Positions 8,827 to 16,686 of a stretch of DNA of 50,611 nucleotides are shown here, in pieces. The stretch is from Clostridia bacterium. GTDB taxonomy: Bacteria; Bacillota; Clostridia; UMGS1883; UMGS1540. A model generated the notes under the pieces. The model saw only the letters and a list, made by a program, of their open reading frames with translations. It did not search any database and had not been told where the DNA came from. The position numbers and the translations under genes were made by a program. Where the stretch lies: the NCBI GenBank assembly GCA_017620205.1, contig JAFZQX010000018.1, positions 1 through 50,611 of the forward strand. Reading direction: 5' to 3'. Position 1 is the first letter of the stretch. Each line of letters opens with the position of its first letter.

Positions 8827-9234
8827 TTTCTTCTCCGTTTCCGCCGCCTTGCGGCTTATAATTCTGCATTTTTATGTTTTTTTCATATTTTTATTCTAAC
8901 ATAAACAAATAATATATTCAATATTTTTTGCAAAAAAAGCTTCTGCAAAAAGCAGAAGCTCAGACCGCAGACAAACTCGGTCTACCGCAAGGGGAATGTA
9001 TTTTTTTATTGGTTTTAAAAGAATAAATATGGTTTTTCTATTTAAAAAAACAGTCCCAAGAGATTTTGGAATCCTTAAGACAGATTGCTTTTCGCGAATT
9101 CAAACTCTACCGTACCCTCGTACGCCGACGAATTTGAATTCGCGAAATATACCATCGTTTCTCAGCATCCCAACAGAATGATGACAAAGTCATCATTCTG
9201 AGCTTCTGCAAAAAGCAGAAGCTGAAAAAACGTT
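8827..9234. repeat. 408-nt non-coding hairpin island
   Basis: No gene is seen. The island holds two identical 23-bp palindromes in the same orientation (8938-8960 and 9201-9223: AGCTTCTGC, A5, GCAGAAGCT), a small hairpin AGACCG / CGGTCT (8962-8983), a long composite hairpin (9091-9146) and a perfect 12-bp hairpin CAGAATGATGAC / GTCATCATTCTG (9174-9200). None has a convincing U-tract on the minus strand, so terminator function for queA is uncertain. Confidence 0.8.
9091..9146. repeat. Composite hairpin element, CGTAC-core family (copy 1)
   Basis: The outer stem is 14 bp and perfect (TTCGCGAATTCAAA / TTTGAATTCGCGAA). It encloses CTCTAC, then an inner stem CGTAC-CCTC-GTACG, then CCGACGAA. The inner part is shared with the element at 42731-42790, while the outer stem is different in sequence yet still pairs. 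Confidence 0.7.
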
Positions 9235-10251
9235 TTAAACAATAAACATCGCGTCACCAAAGCTGAAAAAGCGGTAGCGCTCTTTTACTGCCTCTTCATA
9301 CGCGCGCATTACGTTGTCTTTTCCCGCGAACGCGGAAACAAGCATTATAAGAGTTGATTTCGGAAGATGGAAATTTGTTATAAGCGCGTCTACAACTTTA
9401 AATTTGTACGGCGGATAAATAAAGATACTCGTATCGTCGCTTTTTGAAAGCACCGTTCCGTCATCCAGCGAGGCGCTCTCAAGCGTCCTGACGCTCGTTG
9501 TGCCTACTGCTATTATCCTGCCGCCTTCGCGTTTTACTCTGTTTATCGTGTCCGCCGTCTCCTGCGGCACGGTGTAGTGTTCGGAATGCATAACGTGCTT
9601 TGTAACGTCGCTGACTTTTACGGGACGGAAAGTTCCAAGCCCCACGTGAAGCGTTACAAAAACTACATGCACGCCCATGCCGCGCACTTCATTTAAAAGG
9701 TCTTCGGTAAAGTGCAGACCCGCTGTCGGCGCGGCGGCAGAGCCTACCTCTCTTGAATAAACCGTCTGGTATCTGTCTTTGTCTTCAAGCTTTTTCGTAA
9801 TATAAGGCGGCAGAGGCACTTCGCCGAGCCTGTCAAGTATCTCCTCAAAAACGCCCTCGTATGTAAAGCGGACTATTCTGTTGCCCGTGTCAAGCACATC
9901 CATAATCTCCGCATGAAGTATATCGCCAAAAACAAATTTGGCGCCCCTCTTTGCTCTGCGTCCGGGCTTTAAGATAACTTCCCAAGTATCAAGATCGATA
10001 CGCTTCAGAAGAAGAAATTCTATAGCCGCACCTGTCTCTTCCTTAACGCCGAAAAGACGCGCCGGCATAACCTTTGTGTCGTTTAAAACAAGGCAGTCGC
10101 CCTTTTTTAAATATTTAGTTATATCCGTAAAAACCCCGTGCGTGATTTTATCACCGTGCATAATCAAAAGACGGGAGTCGCTTCTACACTGAAGCGGCTC
10201 CTGTGCAATAAGTTCTTCGGGTAAATAATAATCAAATTCTTCCGTTGTCAA
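9235..10251 (-). CDS. queA: S-adenosylmethionine:tRNA ribosyltransferase-isomerase
   Basis: QueA transfers and isomerises the ribose of S-adenosylmethionine onto 7-aminomethyl-7-deazaguanine in tRNA, giving epoxyqueuosine, in the cytoplasm. The protein matches the family end to end: [15 protein letters not shown] at the N-terminus, then [49 protein letters not shown] and [12 protein letters not shown]. The start chosen is TTG at 10251 (338 residues), because GAGAAAGGG lies about 9 nt upstream and family members begin just before the FDY segment. A GTG at 10284 would overlap the preceding gene by 17 nt. It lies 16 nt after the spoIID-like gene and is probably co-transcribed with it. No other queuosine gene is in the window. 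Confidence 0.96.
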   Translation of the reverse strand: MTTEEFDYYLPEELIAQEPLQCRSDSRLLIMHGDKITHGVFTDITKYLKKGDCLVLNDTKVMPARLFGVKEETGAAIEFLLLKRIDLDTWEVILKPGRRAKRGAKFVFGDILHAEIMDVLDTGNRIVRFTYEGVFEEILDRLGEVPLPPYITKKLEDKDRYQTVYSREVGSAAAPTAGLHFTEDLLNEVRGMGVHVVFVTLHVGLGTFRPVKVSDVTKHVMHSEHYTVPQETADTINRVKREGGRIIAVGTTSVRTLESASLDDGTVLSKSDDTSIFIYPPYKFKVVDALITNFHLPKSTLIMLVSAFAGKDNVMRAYEEAVKERYRFFSFGDAMFIV

Positions 10252-10267
10252 AATATATTTCCCTTTC

Positions 10268-11413
10268 TCAGTAAATCTCAACACCTGTATAATAATATGT
10301 CAAGATATCTTTATAGCTAAATCCCATATCCGCCATGGCTTTTGCACCCCACTGGCTCATACCTACCGAATGTCCCCAGCCGCCTCCGCTGAATTGGTAA
10401 CTGCCGTCTTCGTTTTTAACCAACGTAAACGGCTGGCTCGGAAGGCCGAAAAACGATCTTGTATCGGAGCGTTTTACGGAATACGAGCCGTCCGTACCGG
10501 TAACAGTCACCACAGTTGCTCTGCCCATTTCGGATTTTTCCGTTATTTCAACATTTAATATTTCTCCTACGCCTGCGTTTTTCGAAGCAAGCTTTGCCTT
10601 AATATCGTCCGGCGTAAGCGTTACATCCCAGGAATATTTGGTTGCCTCTTCGCTTTTCTCATACGGATCGGCAACACCCAAAAGATAAGGCGACTCTCCG
10701 CCCCATACGTTTTCGGCGTTTTCTGTCGCGCCGCCGTCGGATGAAAAATAAAGAGCTTCAACCGGTTTGCCGTTATATCTTATTGTCTGTCCCACGGTTT
10801 CCGTAACCGCGCGGCGGGTCGACTCCGTTTCCGATGAAAGACCGGGATATACCTGACAGTTTTGAGTTGTGTCAAGGTCAAAACCGTATTTGCCGTATTT
10901 ATTCAGATGCGTCCATGTATAGCTTCGCGCGCAAACAGCCTGCGCCTTTAAAGCTTCTATGTTCCATGAAGGCGACATTTCCTGACCGATAACGGACGCG
11001 AGATAATCTTCAATACTTAAAATATTTATAACGGTAATATCGCTGCTCTGCTGTCTGCGAAGTAAAATAAAACCTCTGTACGGCTTACCGTTTACCGAGA
11101 TTACGCCGTATGCAGGTTTTATGGCGAACTGGCCCGATGTTATATAATAGTTTCCGTTTATATAAAAATCTGTTGTGCCGCACTTTGTCACCGTTATATC
11201 TTCTTCAAGCATGGAAAAACGGTATGCGTAGTTTCCGTCTTCGCCGAGGCAAATATTAAAGCCGCCGGAGCTGTGAAGCCTTACGGTGTCAAGCGCGCCC
11301 CAACCATAGAAAAGACCTATCTTCGGTTCCATATATTCATTATACACGTCTGCCGATACGTTATATGTAATAAGCATCGACAGCATTATGAGCAAAACAG
11401 CAAGCTTTTTCAT
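10268..11413 (-). CDS. SpoIID/LytB-domain protein (peptidoglycan lytic transglycosylase-like)
   Basis: The product has 381 residues: a signal peptide (about 1-21), a beta-rich N-terminal part, and a SpoIID domain (about 125-375). The essential acidic residue of the family is visible as Glu145 in [10 protein letters not shown], followed by [32 protein letters not shown] and the C-terminal [15 protein letters not shown]. SpoIID cleaves glycan strands during engulfment in sporulation; LytB-type paralogues act in other wall remodelling. Which of the two this is cannot be decided without spoIIQ or spoIIID neighbours, none of which are seen. The Shine-Dalgarno sequence AAAGGAG is part of an inverted repeat (see 11423-11468), so translation may be regulated. 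queA follows at 16 nt. Confidence 0.88.
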   Translation of the reverse strand: MKKLAVLLIMLSMLITYNVSADVYNEYMEPKIGLFYGWGALDTVRLHSSGGFNICLGEDGNYAYRFSMLEEDITVTKCGTTDFYINGNYYITSGQFAIKPAYGVISVNGKPYRGFILLRRQQSSDITVINILSIEDYLASVIGQEMSPSWNIEALKAQAVCARSYTWTHLNKYGKYGFDLDTTQNCQVYPGLSSETESTRRAVTETVGQTIRYNGKPVEALYFSSDGGATENAENVWGGESPYLLGVADPYEKSEEATKYSWDVTLTPDDIKAKLASKNAGVGEILNVEITEKSEMGRATVVTVTGTDGSYSVKRSDTRSFFGLPSQPFTLVKNEDGSYQFSGGGWGHSVGMSQWGAKAMADMGFSYKDILTYYYTGVEIY

Positions 11414-11422
11414 TTTTGTTTT

Positions 11423-11468
11423 CTCCTTTGTGAGAATATTAATTCAAGTTTATATTACTACAAAGGAG
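11423..11468 (-). promoter_or_regulatory. Inverted repeat covering the spoIID-like ribosome binding site
   Basis: CTCCTTTGT at 11423-11431 is the complement of the Shine-Dalgarno region (minus-strand ACAAAGGAG), and its exact inverse ACAAAGGAG lies at 11460-11468. On the transcript the upstream arm CTCCTTTGT can pair with the ribosome binding site across a 28-nt loop and hide it. Confidence 0.6.
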
Positions 11469-11524
11469 TTTTCTTTTCAACCTGCTTTGCCGTTTTGTAA
11501 CACAAATAAAATGTTTGGGGTATA

Positions 11525-12277
11525 TTACTGTAATTTTGAAAGCAGCTTTTCAAAAGCATTGGCGTTTAAAATTGTGTTTGATATAAATCTGCCGTTATAA
11601 AAATTTGCCCAGTTTAAAAATACGCACGGCGCATTTTTGGCTTTTTCGATAGAATCTATTTTAATAAATTTAAGCTTCATTCCCTTTTTTGCGGCATACT
11701 CCGAAAGCTCTGAAACCTCGTGTTCAACATAGGGACATGCATTGGAATAAAAAACCGTAAACCCTTTATCTTCTATCGCCATTTTTCTTGCGCCGTCATT
11801 AAACCGGGGCGTTTTACCATCTTTAAATTTAAGCGCCAAAAGCTCAAAATCATCTATTGTGTCAACGACATCAAATCCGAAATGCAGGAAAAATTTTTTC
11901 TCGCCGAGAAACGGTTTTTTCTTTTTTGCAACCAATGTACAAATTCCGTTTCTGCCTTTTTTCTTCGCGTCGTCTATCGCATATTCCAAAAGCTCACGGC
12001 CTATCCCCTTTTCTTTGAAACTGCCGGCAACCCAAAGACAGTAAATATATTCGTAGTTTTCACCGCTTACGGGAACCCAAGCAGTATCAAGCGGCTCATA
12101 TTCAATAAATGTTTTTCCGCGCGCATCAAGCTTTCTGAAAACATGACCGTCTTTGAGTTTCTCTTTTATCCATTCTTTTTTCTTATCAACACCCGGCTGA
12201 TGCTTCGGGTCGCCTATAGCGCAGCAAATATGCTCTTTTTCTATGTTTTCGTCAGTCAAATTTATATATGCGTTCAT
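11525..12277 (-). CDS. GNAT acetyltransferase with C-terminal YoaP-like domain
   Basis: The product has 250 residues. An N-terminal GNAT fold (about 1-155) contains the acetyl-CoA-binding region around LWVAGSFKEKGIGRELLEYAI, whose GIG-R element replaces the classical QxxGxG/A. A C-terminal domain (about 160-250) resembles the YoaP-like domain found after GNAT modules in clostridia and bacilli, with a thioredoxin-like VFYSNACPYVEHE and FLNWANFYNGRFI. The ATG at 12277 overlaps the TAA of the HD gene by 1 nt, so translation is probably coupled. It is the last gene of the five-gene operon. The substrate is unknown. Confidence 0.85.
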   Translation of the reverse strand: MNAYINLTDENIEKEHICCAIGDPKHQPGVDKKKEWIKEKLKDGHVFRKLDARGKTFIEYEPLDTAWVPVSGENYEYIYCLWVAGSFKEKGIGRELLEYAIDDAKKKGRNGICTLVAKKKKPFLGEKKFFLHFGFDVVDTIDDFELLALKFKDGKTPRFNDGARKMAIEDKGFTVFYSNACPYVEHEVSELSEYAAKKGMKLKFIKIDSIEKAKNAPCVFLNWANFYNGRFISNTILNANAFEKLLSKLQ

Positions 12278-12861
12278 TACTTGAGACTTCCTTTTTTTAT
12301 ATTATCTTTTATAATGCCGTCTATAACCTCAAAAAGCTTTTCCGAGCCTTCGCGCGACTTACTTTGTCTGCCGTAAACATCTTTGGCAGATACGCCGTGC
12401 GCAATCCAGTCTGCACCGCCGTTTGAGTTATTTAAAATAATCGGCTGAAGGTTATCCATTGTGTGCGCAAATTTTGCCTCCGCCGTTTCGTTTTCCTCGA
12501 ATTCGTCAAAAAGCGCGCCAAGCTCCGCCTTCTGGTCTTCGGGCAGGAGCGAAAAAATCCTCTCCTTTGCGGCGTCTTCCCTTGCCTTCTGCGTTTTAAG
12601 GCTCTCTTTGTCATACGCATACGTATCGCCCGCGTCAATTTCAACTATATCGTGGATAAGGCACATGAGCATAACTTTTCCGATGTCAATTTTTTCGTTT
12701 GAGTATTCTCGGAAAATATACGCCATTATAGCCATATGCCAAGCGTGCTCCGCGTCGTTTTCCCGTCTGCCGTTGCAGGAGAGATGCGTTTGTCTTAAAA
12801 TATTTTTTTCTTTGTCAATTTCAAGAGCGAACGAAAGCTGCTCTTTTAATCTTTTGTCCAT
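12277..12861 (-). CDS. HD-domain phosphohydrolase (YfbR/HD_3-like, probable 5'-nucleotidase)
   Basis: The product has 194 residues, starting at the ATG at 12861 because GGAGA lies just upstream. It matches the HD_3 group that includes the 5'-deoxynucleotidase YfbR: RRENDAEHAWHMA (metal ligand His39), LIHDIVEIDAGDTYAYD (His70-Asp71) and FAHTMDNLQP (Asp136), the full H..HD..D metal set. Members remove phosphate from (deoxy)nucleoside monophosphates. Its neighbours include a guanine-deaminase-like fusion upstream in the same operon, which would fit nucleotide or nucleobase turnover, but this is inference. The stop codon overlaps the next start (TAATG). Confidence 0.88.
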   Translation of the reverse strand: MDKRLKEQLSFALEIDKEKNILRQTHLSCNGRRENDAEHAWHMAIMAYIFREYSNEKIDIGKVMLMCLIHDIVEIDAGDTYAYDKESLKTQKAREDAAKERIFSLLPEDQKAELGALFDEFEENETAEAKFAHTMDNLQPIILNNSNGGADWIAHGVSAKDVYGRQSKSREGSEKLFEVIDGIIKDNIKKGSLK

Positions 12862-12877
12862 TTTCTGTCTCCGTTTT

Positions 12878-13342
12878 TTAAGGATTGCAGTTTTTGCACG
12901 GAACATATCCCATGGCTATTGCCTCGTCTCTGCTGCAAGTTAAATATGCTTTGTTTTTATCTTTCATCTGCTTAACGCTTTTGCATGACGGATAGTGGAA
13001 TTTTCCCGTGTTCTTGTTGCCTATGTATTTTACCTCCGTACTTTCGGGCGCTGTCCCCCGCTGCGGCGTTTCATCTACAACGGGCGCGGCAACAGGCTCG
13101 GGCGACGGCGCAATTGTCGGTTCTATTGTCGGTTCGGGTGTGGGCTCAGGCGTCGGAGCCGGCGTCACTTCTGGTGTCGGTTCCGGAGTGGGATTTGGCG
13201 TTTCCTCGGGTTTTACGGTCTGCACGGGAGCGTTTTCGCCGCCGGGAATGCCTTTCGTCTCCATATTTGCTCCGCCGGAGCATCCTGCCAAAACAAAACA
13301 TACGATTATGGACAATAATAAAAACAACAACCGTTTTTTCAT
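12878..13342 (-). CDS. Pro-rich lipoprotein with C-terminal Cys-rich (Ada-type) metal-binding motif
   Basis: The product has 154 residues from the ATG at 13342 (AGGGTG upstream). The signal peptide ends with the lipobox VLAGC. A long TPEPTPEPT-type proline-rich spacer (about 30-95) precedes a C-terminal module of about 45 residues with the pattern K-F-H-x3-C...Y-L-T-C...G-Y-V-P-C-K-x-C-N-P. This is the short Cys-rich domain seen at the C-termini of secreted nucleases and clostridial lipoproteins and is related to the zinc-binding Ada domain. There is no nuclease domain here. It would be membrane-anchored with the Cys module held away from the membrane. It is operonic with tfoX-like (10 nt upstream) and the HD gene (16 nt downstream). 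Confidence 0.8.
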   Translation of the reverse strand: MKKRLLFLLLSIIVCFVLAGCSGGANMETKGIPGGENAPVQTVKPEETPNPTPEPTPEVTPAPTPEPTPEPTIEPTIAPSPEPVAAPVVDETPQRGTAPESTEVKYIGNKNTGKFHYPSCKSVKQMKDKNKAYLTCSRDEAIAMGYVPCKNCNP

Positions 13343-13352
13343 TTTCTTCACC

Positions 13353-13670
13353 CTATTTCTTCTTTTTCTTCGGTGCGGGAAGCTCGCCGACCGTTTTTTC
13401 AAAAAGCTCTTTTAAAAACTCTTTGTTTTCAACCTCATCTACAAGAAGCATTTCCTTCGCGCCCTCATAAGGCAGTTCCAAAACGGCATCCGGCATAAGC
13501 TCTCTTGCAGTCTTTGTATTTTTTACAAGAAAGCGGTCGTCATATATGCCGCCGATTACTTTCCCTTGAAAATAGATTATGTATTCGCCCATCATAGGAC
13601 GGTATGATATTTCCTGAAGTTCCGAAAGACAGTCCAAAATAAAATCAAGGTATTCTTTACTTGAAGCCAT
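13353..13670 (-). CDS. TfoX/Sxy N-terminal-domain protein
   Basis: The product has 105 residues, starting at ATG 13670 with GGAGA upstream. It matches the TfoX N-terminal domain, with a start like ASSKEYLDFILDCLSEL, then RPMMGEYIIYFQGKVIGGIYDDRFLVK and a lysine-rich tail. In Haemophilus and E. coli, TfoX/Sxy promotes competence gene expression; single-domain Firmicute homologues have no established role, so no competence function is claimed. It lies 14 nt after the nitrilase-deaminase gene and 10 nt before the lipoprotein gene. Confidence 0.88.
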   Translation of the reverse strand: MASSKEYLDFILDCLSELQEISYRPMMGEYIIYFQGKVIGGIYDDRFLVKNTKTARELMPDAVLELPYEGAKEMLLVDEVENKEFLKELFEKTVGELPAPKKKKK

Positions 13671-13684
13671 ATTGTTTCTCCTTC

Positions 13685-15025
13685 TCAGTAAATTGTTTTG
13701 TCAAGTTTTAAGTATTCTTCAAAAAGCTTAAGGCACGCTTTTCTGTCAATTTCTGTAAGATAGCCGTTTATATTCTTTCTGCCGCCGAGCATGCCGTCTA
13801 TCTTTCTGTCCCTGAAACCTATTTGTGAGTTGTCTTCTATCGTGCATCCGTAATAAACACGCTCAATGTTTGCCCACATACACGCCGCGAGACACATAGC
13901 GCAAGGCTCTCCGGTTGTATATAATTCGCAGTCCGATAAATCATGGGTTTTTAAGTTTTCTTCCGCGTCTCTTATAGCGGCTATTTCTCCGTGACAAGTT
14001 GAATCGTTATTTAAAATAACGCTGTTATGCCCCCTGCCCAAAACCTTTCCGTCTTTAACTATAACACAGCCAAACGGTCCGCCGTCTCCGTTATATATTC
14101 CGTCACGCGCTTCGTCAATAGCCGCCTGCATAAAAATGTTTTCCGCCTTATAGTCTGCCGCGGGCGGTGTTATACGTTCTTTGCCGCCGTTGTTTTCCAA
14201 AAGTATTTTGTATTTTTCGGGGCGCCTGAATTTATCGCCCATTACATCTTCCTCTCTGTGCTTTCGAAGCTGGTCTAAATCAAGCTCCGCTATATAAACG
14301 TCCTCCGCACCCGGCGCAAGAAATGTGCACATATCCCTTATCCCGGGTTCGCTTAAAAGCCAGGGTACGCCGTCAAACAATGAGGATCGTCCGTTGCAGT
14401 CGGGCTGACCTGTCGGGTAATTGCACGTTGCAACCGCAAGCATATTTTCATAAGCGCGTGTTCTGAGTGCCGAAAGGCGGTTTATTTCCATCGGGCAGGC
14501 GTTCGGCGCCAAAATCAGTTCCGCCCCCGAAAGGCCTAAAATTCTCGCGCTTTCTGGAAACTCGCGGTCAAAGCATATCATAGAGCCTACTTTGACTTTA
14601 CCGCGCCCGAAATCAAGCTCAGAAACGCAAAAACCGTCGCCGCCGCAAAGTACTTTTTCAGCGTCAAATGCGCAGGTATGCACCTTTGAATAGTGCAAAA
14701 CCTCTTTGCCGCATCTGTCAAAAAGCACTACCGAGTTTCGCGGTTTTGGTTCATGCTTTTCAAGAAACGTAACTGCTATCGCCATGGAAAGCTCTTTACT
14801 CAAATCTTTAAACGCATTTACAAAACCGCTGTCTTTACTTATCGCAATGCTTTTAAGCTCATTTATATCCTGCGGTATACTGTATCCGCAGCTAAACATC
14901 TCGGGAAAAAGCGCAATATCCGCGCCCATCTCTGCGGCTTTTCTGCACGCCGCCGCACCCTTTTTTATATTATCTTCAATTCTTTTTTCGGGCGTCAACT
15001 GAAGAAACGCAATTTTTAGGTTCAT
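13685..15025 (-). CDS. Fusion of nitrilase-family amidohydrolase and guanine-deaminase-like domain
   Basis: The product has 446 residues. The ATG at 15025 is chosen because GGAGAAG precedes it and the frame then opens with the family-typical MNLKIAFLQL. The N-terminal domain (about 1-275) is a carbon-nitrogen hydrolase with the complete triad: Glu42 (LFPEMFSCGY), Lys114 (YSKVHTCAFD) and Cys151 (GSMICFDREFPES). The C-terminal domain (about 295-446) is a zinc-dependent deaminase of the guanine/cytidine deaminase superfamily: GGPFGCVIVKDG, His345 and Glu347 in CHGEIAAIR, and Cys375/Cys378 in EPCAMC. The GGPFG-VIVKDG block is closest to bacterial guanine deaminase. Both halves look catalytically intact. 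The joint substrate is unknown; a nitrogen-releasing purine or amide pathway is inference. It is the first gene of a five-gene operon. Confidence 0.88.
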   Translation of the reverse strand: MNLKIAFLQLTPEKRIEDNIKKGAAACRKAAEMGADIALFPEMFSCGYSIPQDINELKSIAISKDSGFVNAFKDLSKELSMAIAVTFLEKHEPKPRNSVVLFDRCGKEVLHYSKVHTCAFDAEKVLCGGDGFCVSELDFGRGKVKVGSMICFDREFPESARILGLSGAELILAPNACPMEINRLSALRTRAYENMLAVATCNYPTGQPDCNGRSSLFDGVPWLLSEPGIRDMCTFLAPGAEDVYIAELDLDQLRKHREEDVMGDKFRRPEKYKILLENNGGKERITPPAADYKAENIFMQAAIDEARDGIYNGDGGPFGCVIVKDGKVLGRGHNSVILNNDSTCHGEIAAIRDAEENLKTHDLSDCELYTTGEPCAMCLAACMWANIERVYYGCTIEDNSQIGFRDRKIDGMLGGRKNINGYLTEIDRKACLKLFEEYLKLDKTIY

Positions 15026-15053
15026 ATTCTTCTCCGTATATTTATAGTTTAAG

Positions 15054-15075
15054 CCTTCCCCTAATAAGGGGAAGG
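15054..15075. repeat. Intergenic palindrome CCTTCCCCT / AGGGGAAGG
   Basis: A perfect 9-bp stem with an AATA loop lies in the leader of the nitrilase-deaminase operon, followed by TGGCAGACGGC. Palindromes of this CCTTCCCCT-type with an adjoining GTGGC are, from memory, common as dispersed intergenic repeats in clostridia. This looks like a shortened copy; no further copy was found in the window. Confidence 0.55.
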
Positions 15076-15147
15076 TGGCAGACGGCATTTTGAATTACAT
15101 CTTACGTATACTCTTTACATTTAGACTCTCTTTTTAATTGCCGCCAA

Positions 15148-16116
15148 TTATTTCCAAATATATGTAACAGGTTTTGTTACAAACCTATCAAACTTTAGTT
15201 TTCTGCAAACAAATAAAACAAAAAGCGGACCTACAACCCCTGTGACAGTTGCAATTATTAGTGAGATCACAGGTAGACATCCCGGCAATCTTGTGCAAAC
15301 AGTATTTGACATCGATGTAAAATAAGGGTGGAAAATAAATATCCAAATACAGTAAACACCAATTTCTGTAAAAAGACAACATTTTTTATTAAGTCTTACA
15401 GATCCTATTTTTACAAATAACAATGACATTGTTATTGCAACAAATAAAACAAGCGTTTTATTTAAATATATACTTTCCAATGAAATTAACGGCAAAACAG
15501 CACCAAGCAACGTTCCAATAATGCATACCCACATCGGTGTTCTTTTTGTAACCATATACTGTCTTCCGCATTCAAAAAACAAAAGCATATATAATACTTT
15601 GGAATAATACCCAAATGATGTAAACATACTGCTTGCGGAAATAGCAAAAGCTACCGCCAGTTTCACTATATCATTTTTAACTGCTTTGTTTAAAACAAAG
15701 TCAAGCAAATAAAAAATAAATAGCGCATGTAAATACCACAAGTGACCGACAGGCTCAATCAGGAAATTATAAAAGCTTTTCATGGATAACACATTTTGTG
15801 TTTTTACAAAATTCTGCAGATTAATGTTAAGCGTTATGTAGATAACGCTCTGAATTACAAAAATCAACGCAATATTAAGCGCATTTCCCCAAAACTTTTT
15901 TTCTCCTCTGTTTAAAACCAAGCCAAAAGTAACTCCGCTTAACATAAAAAACAATGGCATGTGAAACTCATATATGAAGTCTATTATATACTTTATCACA
16001 CAGTTGCTATAATAGCCTGCATGTCCTACCACGACCAAAATAATGGCAATTGCTTTTACGTTGTCAAGCCACTGGAATCTTTCTAATCTAATGACACTGT
16101 CTTGTTCAGCATTCAA
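15148..16116 (-). CDS. Acyltransferase family 3 membrane protein (OafA-like)
   Basis: The product has 322 residues. Translation starts at TTG 16116, since AGGAGG lies 8 nt upstream and no ATG in frame is nearby. The protein is largely hydrophobic with about ten membrane segments. The family signature is present: QWLDNVKAIAIILVVVGHAG with the catalytic-type His32, then YEFHMPLFFMLSG. Such enzymes O-acetylate (or acylate) exported sugars of cell-wall polymers, exopolysaccharide or glycolipids. The gene is visibly richer in A and T than its neighbours, with many AAA and ATA codons. It sits between two unrelated operons with its own leader, which suggests later acquisition. The acceptor substrate is unknown. 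Confidence 0.88.
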   Translation of the reverse strand: MNAEQDSVIRLERFQWLDNVKAIAIILVVVGHAGYYSNCVIKYIIDFIYEFHMPLFFMLSGVTFGLVLNRGEKKFWGNALNIALIFVIQSVIYITLNINLQNFVKTQNVLSMKSFYNFLIEPVGHLWYLHALFIFYLLDFVLNKAVKNDIVKLAVAFAISASSMFTSFGYYSKVLYMLLFFECGRQYMVTKRTPMWVCIIGTLLGAVLPLISLESIYLNKTLVLFVAITMSLLFVKIGSVRLNKKCCLFTEIGVYCIWIFIFHPYFTSMSNTVCTRLPGCLPVISLIIATVTGVVGPLFVLFVCRKLKFDRFVTKPVTYIWK

Positions 16117-16263
16117 ATCAATTGCCTCCTTCTATGTAATTCTTTTTCATTCATATCTATTATTCTTTGATACGCGATATATCACAACCGCCATCTATTC
16201 TAATAGGTTTCATTTTAGGTTTTGCCGAAAGTAATAACTGTTTATCTGCGCCGCCGGTTTAAT

Positions 16264-16674
16264 TCATACAATCATCTCTTTAAGTTTTTTGTCTATCTCC
16301 GGGAAAGTCTTTTTAAGAATTATAGGCTTTCCGCTTTTATCCAAAAAGCAGTGAATGCTCTCTGCCGTCAGTACGGTCTCTCCCGTTTTAGCATTTGTCA
16401 TTTTATATGAAAGTACAAGCCGTACGCCTTTAAATTCTTTTATAAAAACTTCTATCTCGACTTTATCGTCAAAGGTAGTAGGCGTTTTATATTCGCACTC
16501 GATTTTTACAACGGGCGACACAATGCCGTCATCTTCCATCTTTTTATAGCCGCAACCGATTTTATCGAGAAAATCTATTCTCGCTTCTTCCATCCATCTT
16601 ACATAGTTTGAATGGTGCGTTATTCCCATTTTATCCGTTTCATAGTAATTTACTTTGTGAATATACTTCTCCAT
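16264..16674 (-). CDS. Acyl-CoA thioesterase (4HBT hot-dog family, YbgC-like)
   Basis: The product has 136 residues starting at ATG 16674 after AAGGAC. The hot-dog-fold thioesterase pattern is clear: YYETDKMGITHHSNYVRWME, with the family Tyr/Asp region and the HHSNYVR turn, then a long beta-sheet ending in a CFLDKSGKPI-type strand. Members hydrolyse short or medium acyl-CoA or 4-hydroxybenzoyl-CoA thioesters; the substrate is not predictable from sequence. It is the last gene of an apparent operon with the L,D-transpeptidase and metallophosphoesterase genes (gaps of 12 and 18 nt), which gives no metabolic clue. Confidence 0.9.
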   Translation of the reverse strand: MEKYIHKVNYYETDKMGITHHSNYVRWMEEARIDFLDKIGCGYKKMEDDGIVSPVVKIECEYKTPTTFDDKVEIEVFIKEFKGVRLVLSYKMTNAKTGETVLTAESIHCFLDKSGKPIILKKTFPEIDKKLKEMIV

Positions 16675-16686
16675 TTAAAGTCCTTC

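Noticed and set aside
8827-9234. Possible small RNA gene or terminator array after queA
   Set aside because: No promoter or U-tract supports a specific RNA, so it is reported only as a repeat island.
11720-12376. 218-codon plus-strand frame opposite the GNAT and HD genes
   Set aside because: It crosses two real, translationally coupled genes on the other strand and has Phe-rich nonspecific sequence.
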